Assembly (NCBI GenBank): GCA_003028315.1
Contig: CP028150.1
Coordinates: 1,116,001-1,180,000, forward strand
Direction of reading: 5' to 3'
From: Neisseria mucosa
GTDB lineage: Bacteria; Pseudomonadota; Gammaproteobacteria; Burkholderiales; Neisseriaceae
DNA: 64,000 nucleotides
Of the stretch, positions 60,084-64,000 are shown piece by piece; position 1 is the first letter of the stretch, and each line of letters opens with the position of its first letter. Under the pieces are notes generated by a model, which had not been told where the DNA came from, ran no database searches, and saw nothing but the letters and a program-made list of their open reading frames with translations. The position numbers were made by a program, and so were the translations under genes.

Positions 60084-61001
60084 ATGAATCCGATGAAACT
60101 ATCATTGGGGCCGGTTTTGTTTTTCTGGCAGAAGGAAGCGCTGCTGGAATTTTACGCCGCCATGCTGGATGCGCCGGTGGATACCATTTATTTGGGCGAA
60201 ATGGTGTGTTCGCGCCGCCAGAAAATGCGTTTTGCCGATTGGGTCAGCTTGGCGGAAGACTTGGCGGAAAGCGGCAAGGAAATTATTTTGTCGTCTCAGG
60301 TGCTGCTGGAAAGCGAATCCGATTTGAAACGCCTGCGCAAAATCACAGGGCAGGACAAATTTAAAGTCGAAGCCAACGACATGGGCGCGGTCAAATTGGC
60401 GCGCGAACACGGCATTCCGTTTGTCGCCGGCGCCAGCCTGAACATTTACAACGAAAGCACGCTGGCACTGTTCCAAAAACTGGGCGCATACCGCTGGATT
60501 GCGCCGTCTGAGTTGAGCCGCGACAAAGTTGCTGAAATCATCAAGGCTTCAGACGACATCGAAACGGAATTGTTTGCTTGGGGCAAAATGCCTTTGGCGT
60601 ACTCTTCACGCTGCTTTACCGCGCGGCATTACAACCTGAACAAAGACGGCTGCGAATTCCGCTGCCTCGACCACGAACACGGCCTCACCATGAACACCCG
60701 CGAAGGCCAGCCGTTCCTCACCATCAACGGCATCCAAACCATGTCTTACGGCTGCCAAAACCTGCTGCCGCACCATGAGGATTTGCGGCAAATCGGCGTA
60801 AACATGCTGCGCCTGTCGCCGCAAATGCACGGCATGGCGGAAATCGTCCGTATCCACCGCGACGTATTGGACGGCAAAACCGCCTTGGCGGACGCGCTGC
60901 CCGAATTGGAAAGACTGACCACCGGAACGCTGGTGGACGGCTATTGGCACGGCCAGCCGGGTATCGAAGCCGTGAAGGAGGAATATTATGGCGTTGCCTG
61001 A
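60084..61001 (+). CDS. ubiV: Ubiquinone biosynthesis protein UbiV (U32 family)
   Basis: Partner of UbiU in anaerobic ubiquinone hydroxylation, 305 residues. Its cluster ligands appear as YSSRCFTARHYNLNKDGCEF-RCL and TMSYGCQNLLP. The N-terminal LGPVLFFWQKEALLEFYAAM and TIYLGEMVCSRRQKM are UbiV-typical. I chose the ATG at 60084 because AAGGGGGG lies seven bases before it; the longer frame from 59997 overlaps ubiU. It starts 11 bases after ubiU and overlaps ubiT by 14 bases, so the three are co-translated. Confidence 0.92.
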   Translation: MNPMKLSLGPVLFFWQKEALLEFYAAMLDAPVDTIYLGEMVCSRRQKMRFADWVSLAEDLAESGKEIILSSQVLLESESDLKRLRKITGQDKFKVEANDMGAVKLAREHGIPFVAGASLNIYNESTLALFQKLGAYRWIAPSELSRDKVAEIIKASDDIETELFAWGKMPLAYSSRCFTARHYNLNKDGCEFRCLDHEHGLTMNTREGQPFLTINGIQTMSYGCQNLLPHHEDLRQIGVNMLRLSPQMHGMAEIVRIHRDVLDGKTALADALPELERLTTGTLVDGYWHGQPGIEAVKEEYYGVA

Positions 61002-61428
61002 AATCGTATTGCCCGCATGGGCGGGAAAAATCGGCGGCAAACTGCCGGGCAGGCCGCCGCGTTTCGCTTTGGTTTTTGCCCTCAACACCATGCTCAAACG
61101 CGGATTGCTGCCCGCCGACATGAGTCTGTTTGACGGCAAAAAATTCGAAATCGACGTATTGGACGCAGGCATCAAGGTGCGTTTCACCGCCAATGCCGAG
61201 AAATTTATTGATGCGGATTTTTTCGGCACGCCCGATTTGCGCCTTGCCGCCAACGGTATCGACTTTATGCGCATGATGATGCGCGAGGAAGATCCGGATA
61301 CTTTGTTTTTCAACCGCAAACTGCAAATCGAAGGCGATACTGAACTGGGGCTGATTACCAAAAATCTGCTCGACAGCGTGGACTGGCCGTTCGGCGATTG
61401 GTTTTTGAAACGGCAGTTGTCCGATTGA
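60988..61428 (+). CDS. ubiT: Ubiquinone biosynthesis accessory factor UbiT (SCP2 domain)
   Basis: 146-residue SCP2/sterol-carrier-like lipid-binding protein thought to hold ubiquinone intermediates for UbiUV. The SCP2 fold is seen as LFDGKKFEIDVLDAGIKVRF, DADFFGTPDLRLAANGIDF, and the polar end FFNRKLQIEGDTELGLITKN. It overlaps ubiV by 14 bases, with GGAGG in front. Together with ubiU and ubiV it forms the complete O2-independent hydroxylation set. Confidence 0.92.
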   Translation: MALPEIVLPAWAGKIGGKLPGRPPRFALVFALNTMLKRGLLPADMSLFDGKKFEIDVLDAGIKVRFTANAEKFIDADFFGTPDLRLAANGIDFMRMMMREEDPDTLFFNRKLQIEGDTELGLITKNLLDSVDWPFGDWFLKRQLSD

Positions 61429-61491
61429 ATGCCGGTTCGTGCAAGAATGAAGCAAAGCGTTCATCCATTAAACTTCTGATTTCACAATAAT

Positions 61492-61533
61492 GAAGGTCGT
61501 CTGAAACCTGTTTCCAGTTTTCAGACGACCTTC
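61492..61533. terminator. DUS hairpin between ubiT and proS
   Basis: GAAGGTCGTCTGAAA faces TTTTCAGACGACCTTC, between convergent genes. Confidence 0.85.
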
Positions 61534-61561
61534 TTTCATCTACATCCGTTTTAAACCGTCA

Positions 61562-63274
61562 TTAGTCTTTCAATGCAGTCAAAACTTTGTCGGCGATTTC
61601 ATTCAGGCTCACGGTTTGTGCCTGATTGTCGCGGCGTTCGGCGTATTCGACATTGCCTTCTTTCAAGGCACGGTCGCCGATGACGATGCGGTGCGGGATG
61701 CCCAGAAGCTCGGAGTCGTTGAGCAACACGCCTGCGCGTTCGTCGCGGTCGTCGAGAAGGACGTCCGCGCCTGCGGCCAGCAGTTCGGCGTAGATTTTGT
61801 CGGCGGCTTCGCGTACGGAGTCTGATTTTTTGTAGTTCATCGGCACGATAACGACTTCAAACGGCGCCATTGCTTTGGTCCAGATAATACCTTTTTCGTC
61901 GTTATTTTGCTCGATGGCAGCGGCCACAACGCGAGTAATACCGATACCGTAGCAGCCCATTTCCATGATTTGCGATTTGCCGTTGTTGTCAAGGAAGTTT
62001 ACGTTCATGGCTTGGGTGTATTTGTCGCGCAATTGGAAGACATGTCCGACTTCGATGCCGCGTGCCAGTTTCAGACGGCCTTGTCCGTCGGGGCTTTCGT
62101 CGCCTTCGACGACGTTGCGCAAATCGACGAATTCAGGCTCGGCGGCGTCGCGGCCGAAGTTGAAGCCGGTATAGTGGTAGTCGTCTTCATTCGCGCCGAT
62201 AACCCAGTCTGCGCCTTTTTCGGTGGCGAAATCGGCATAGACTTTGCCTGTGAAGCCGACAGGGCCGAGCGAGCCGCCGTTTGCACCGAACTGCACTCGG
62301 ATGGCGGCAGGGTCTGCCATGGTCAGCGGCGATTTCACGCCTGCGAGTTTTTCGGCTTTGATGTCGTTGAACTCATGGTCGCCGCGCAACAGCAATAAGA
62401 CGATTTCGCCTTCGTTTTCGCCTTCGACCACGATGGATTTCAGTGTTTTTTCAATCGGAATGCTGAGGAAGTCAACCAATGAATCAATGGTTTTGACGTT
62501 CGGCGTGTGTACTTTGGCCAGCTCTGCCTGAGCGGCTGCGCGTTCGCCTTTGAGCGGCAAGGTCGGAGCCAGCTCGATATTGGCGGCGTAATCGGAAGTG
62601 TCGCTATATGCAATCACATCTTCGCCGCTTTCCGCCAACACTTGAAACTCGTGCGAACCGGTGCCGCCGATGCTGCCGGTGTCTGCGGCGACGGGGCGGA
62701 ATTCCAAGCCCAGACGGGTGAAGATGCGGCAGTAAGCATCGTACATGGCATCATAGGTCGTCTGAAGCGAGGCGTAGTCGGCATGGAAGGAATAGGCGTC
62801 TTTCATGACGAATTCGCGCGCACGCATGACGCCGAAGCGCGGGCGCACCTCGTCGCGGAATTTGGTTTGGATGTGGTAAAAGTTTTTCGGCAGCTGTTTG
62901 TAGCTGTTGATTTCTTTGCGCACGATGTCGGCGATGACTTCCTCGCAGGTCGGTCCCATGCAGAAATCGCGGTCGTGGCGGTCTTTCAGGCGCAGCAGTT
63001 CTTTACCGTAAAATTCCCAGCGGCCGGATTCCTGCCACAGCTCGGCAGGCTGCACCACCGGCATCAGCAACTCCACGCTGCCCGCGCGCGCCATTTCTTC
63101 GCGCACGACGTTTTCGACTTTACGCAACACGCGCAACCCCATCGGCATCCAAGTATAAAGGCCGGACGCGTTGGCTTTAATCAGACCGGCGCGAATCATC
63201 AGCTTGTGGCTGGCAAGCGCGGCTTCGGCGGGGGCTTCTTTCAGGGTGGAAATGAAAAATTGGCTGGCTTTCAT
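61562..63274 (-). CDS. proS: Prolyl-tRNA synthetase (bacterial type)
   Basis: Class II synthetase of 570 residues (E. coli 572). It starts MKASQFFISTLKEAPAEAAL, with class II motif 1 TWMPMGLRVLRKVENVVREEM and motif 2 RDEVRPRFGVMRAREFVMKDAYSF. The INS editing domain lies at about 225-405 (AYSDTSDYAANIEL to GFNFGRDAAEP). A C-terminal anticodon domain completes it. Motif 3 is EMGCYGIGITRVVAA. I set the start at 63274; the extra 40 residues of the longer frame are not family-like. The Shine-Dalgarno site is weak. One AG-type DUS (TTCAGACGGCCT) lies inside near 62064. Confidence 0.96.
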   Translation of the reverse strand: MKASQFFISTLKEAPAEAALASHKLMIRAGLIKANASGLYTWMPMGLRVLRKVENVVREEMARAGSVELLMPVVQPAELWQESGRWEFYGKELLRLKDRHDRDFCMGPTCEEVIADIVRKEINSYKQLPKNFYHIQTKFRDEVRPRFGVMRAREFVMKDAYSFHADYASLQTTYDAMYDAYCRIFTRLGLEFRPVAADTGSIGGTGSHEFQVLAESGEDVIAYSDTSDYAANIELAPTLPLKGERAAAQAELAKVHTPNVKTIDSLVDFLSIPIEKTLKSIVVEGENEGEIVLLLLRGDHEFNDIKAEKLAGVKSPLTMADPAAIRVQFGANGGSLGPVGFTGKVYADFATEKGADWVIGANEDDYHYTGFNFGRDAAEPEFVDLRNVVEGDESPDGQGRLKLARGIEVGHVFQLRDKYTQAMNVNFLDNNGKSQIMEMGCYGIGITRVVAAAIEQNNDEKGIIWTKAMAPFEVVIVPMNYKKSDSVREAADKIYAELLAAGADVLLDDRDERAGVLLNDSELLGIPHRIVIGDRALKEGNVEYAERRDNQAQTVSLNEIADKVLTALKD

Positions 63275-63723
63275 GGTGTGTTTTTCTGTGTAAAAAAGTA
63301 AGCGCGTATTGTAACGCGAAAGGCAGGGGGATTGAAGTTTTTCCCTATGCGGGAGCCGCCGCAGTCTTTCTTTTTGAGTCGATTCATCTGACATTTATCG
63401 GGCGTGTCAATCACTTTTTATACACAATTTCGCATTGGCTTGTTTTGCTTATAGATTTTTCCCATAAGGGCTTTGAAATTTTTTATTTTTATAACTAATT
63501 GATTTTATTGTATTTTATTTGACTATTTTTTAAGCACCGAAAGGCTTGGGTTGTTCCAAAAGCAAAAATTCCGATTACCCAAAGCTTATCAACAAACTTA
63601 TCCACAGAGTTTGTGTATAGATTGATGTCGTCTGAAACCATACCGTTCGATAGGTTTTTAAAAGCCCGTAACGCGGTCTTTCTGTTAAGATGATGCCTTC
63701 GCTTTTTTCACGCCATACTATCT
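63275..63723. other. A+T-rich gap with DnaA-box cluster (oriC-like)
   Basis: No gene seen. An A+T-rich stretch at about 63472-63532 lies between a consensus DnaA box TTATACACA (63418-63426) and a cluster: TTATCAACA (63586-63594), TTATCCACA (63598-63606, perfect), and TGTGTATAG (63612-63620, reverse, one mismatch). A DUS follows near 63628. This arrangement is like a replication origin, but there is no dnaA or dnaN beside it. Confidence 0.5.
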
Positions 63724-64000
63724 ATGTCCGCACACGAATTACACCTGCTTTCACGCGCCAAAATGTTCAACGGCCATCAAGAACAATACCGCTGCTTTTC
63801 CGAAACCTGCCAAACCGATATGACCTTCGGCATCTACCTTCCGCCGCAGGTATTGAAAGGCTATCCCGCGCCGGTTTTGTATTTCTTGTCGGGACTGCAC
63901 GGCGACGGCTCGGAACTGATACGCCAAACCGGCATCCAGCGTTTCGCCGCGCAATGGAACATCATCGTCGTTTTCCCCGACACCTCGCCGCGCGGCAGCC
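63724..64000 (+). CDS. S-formylglutathione hydrolase (3' end beyond window)
   Basis: Serine esterase hydrolysing S-formylglutathione to formate and glutathione, the last step of glutathione-dependent formaldehyde detoxification. The 92 visible codons read MSAHELHLLSRAKMFNGHQE, then MTFGIYLPPQVLKGYPAPVL, YFLSGLHGDG and NIIVVFPDTSPRGS, matching the family start (including the oxyanion-hole LSGL and the DTSPRG motif). The catalytic Ser lies past the edge. In pathogenic Neisseria the equivalent is EstD, next to a glutathione-dependent alcohol dehydrogenase, not visible here. Confidence 0.9.
   Translation, partial: MSAHELHLLSRAKMFNGHQEQYRCFSETCQTDMTFGIYLPPQVLKGYPAPVLYFLSGLHGDGSELIRQTGIQRFAAQWNIIVVFPDTSPRGS

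Overview
The window is chromosomal DNA from a Neisseria of the mucosa/sicca/macacae type. The 12-mer AGGTCGTCTGAA and its complement occur dozens of times, both inside genes and as back-to-back inverted pairs in gaps. From established knowledge this is the DNA uptake sequence (DUS) dialect of that group; meningococci and gonococci use GCCGTCTGAA. Three Correia-type elements, an IS30 relic and Neisseria-like gene content agree. I found no rRNA, tRNA or CRISPR array.

Layout. 1-5 kb: ThiP-like permease (cut by the left edge), nnrD, a cytochrome b561, an orphan MlaC-like protein, DUF1841 and radC. 5-10 kb: a putrescine module with a PotG-PotH-PotI transporter and PuuB oxidase; its PotF-like binding protein lies apart at 51.4-52.5 kb. 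10-16 kb: class Ia ribonucleotide reductase (nrdA, nrdB, 2Fe-2S ferredoxin), with an AbiF-type HEPN gene and a facing small-RNA locus between nrdA and nrdB. 16-22 kb: Fe-S assembly (iscR, iscS, iscU, iscA, hscB, an HhH protein), interrupted by a Fic toxin-antitoxin module and an unannotated 42-codon gene ending like NrdA; arfA lies opposite iscA. 22-32 kb: lldD, an RNA methyltransferase, rpoE-rseA, tilS, accA, Hsp15, a porin and recD. 32-39 kb: rlmJ, dinB, then cysH, alpha carbonic anhydrase, cysD and cysG, without cysN, I or J. 39-46 kb: IS30 relic, CorC-like protein, NYN/LOTUS protein, mdh, a D-2-hydroxyacid dehydrogenase and an Ala-rich lipoprotein. 46-55 kb: slyD, a giant MalQ-GlgB fusion, potF and alaS. 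55-58 kb: an A+T-rich island with a DUF262-HEPN pair, a uvrA relic and foreign DUS dialects. 58-64 kb: a methyltransferase, ubiU-ubiV-ubiT behind an FNR box, proS, an oriC-like gap and the start of an S-formylglutathione hydrolase.

How the genes work together. PotFGHI and PuuB would import and begin degrading putrescine. IscR probably represses the isc genes through a type-1 operator overlapping its own promoter. UbiUVT would make ubiquinone without oxygen when FNR is active. The accessory systems sit inside or beside housekeeping operons: AbiF plus RNA in nrd, Fic/VbhA-like in isc, DUF262-HEPN after alaS. The AbiF-RNA locus, the 42-codon NrdA-tail gene, the MalQ-GlgB fusion, the defence island with its mixed-DUS junction, and the oriC-like gap are the most worth checking.
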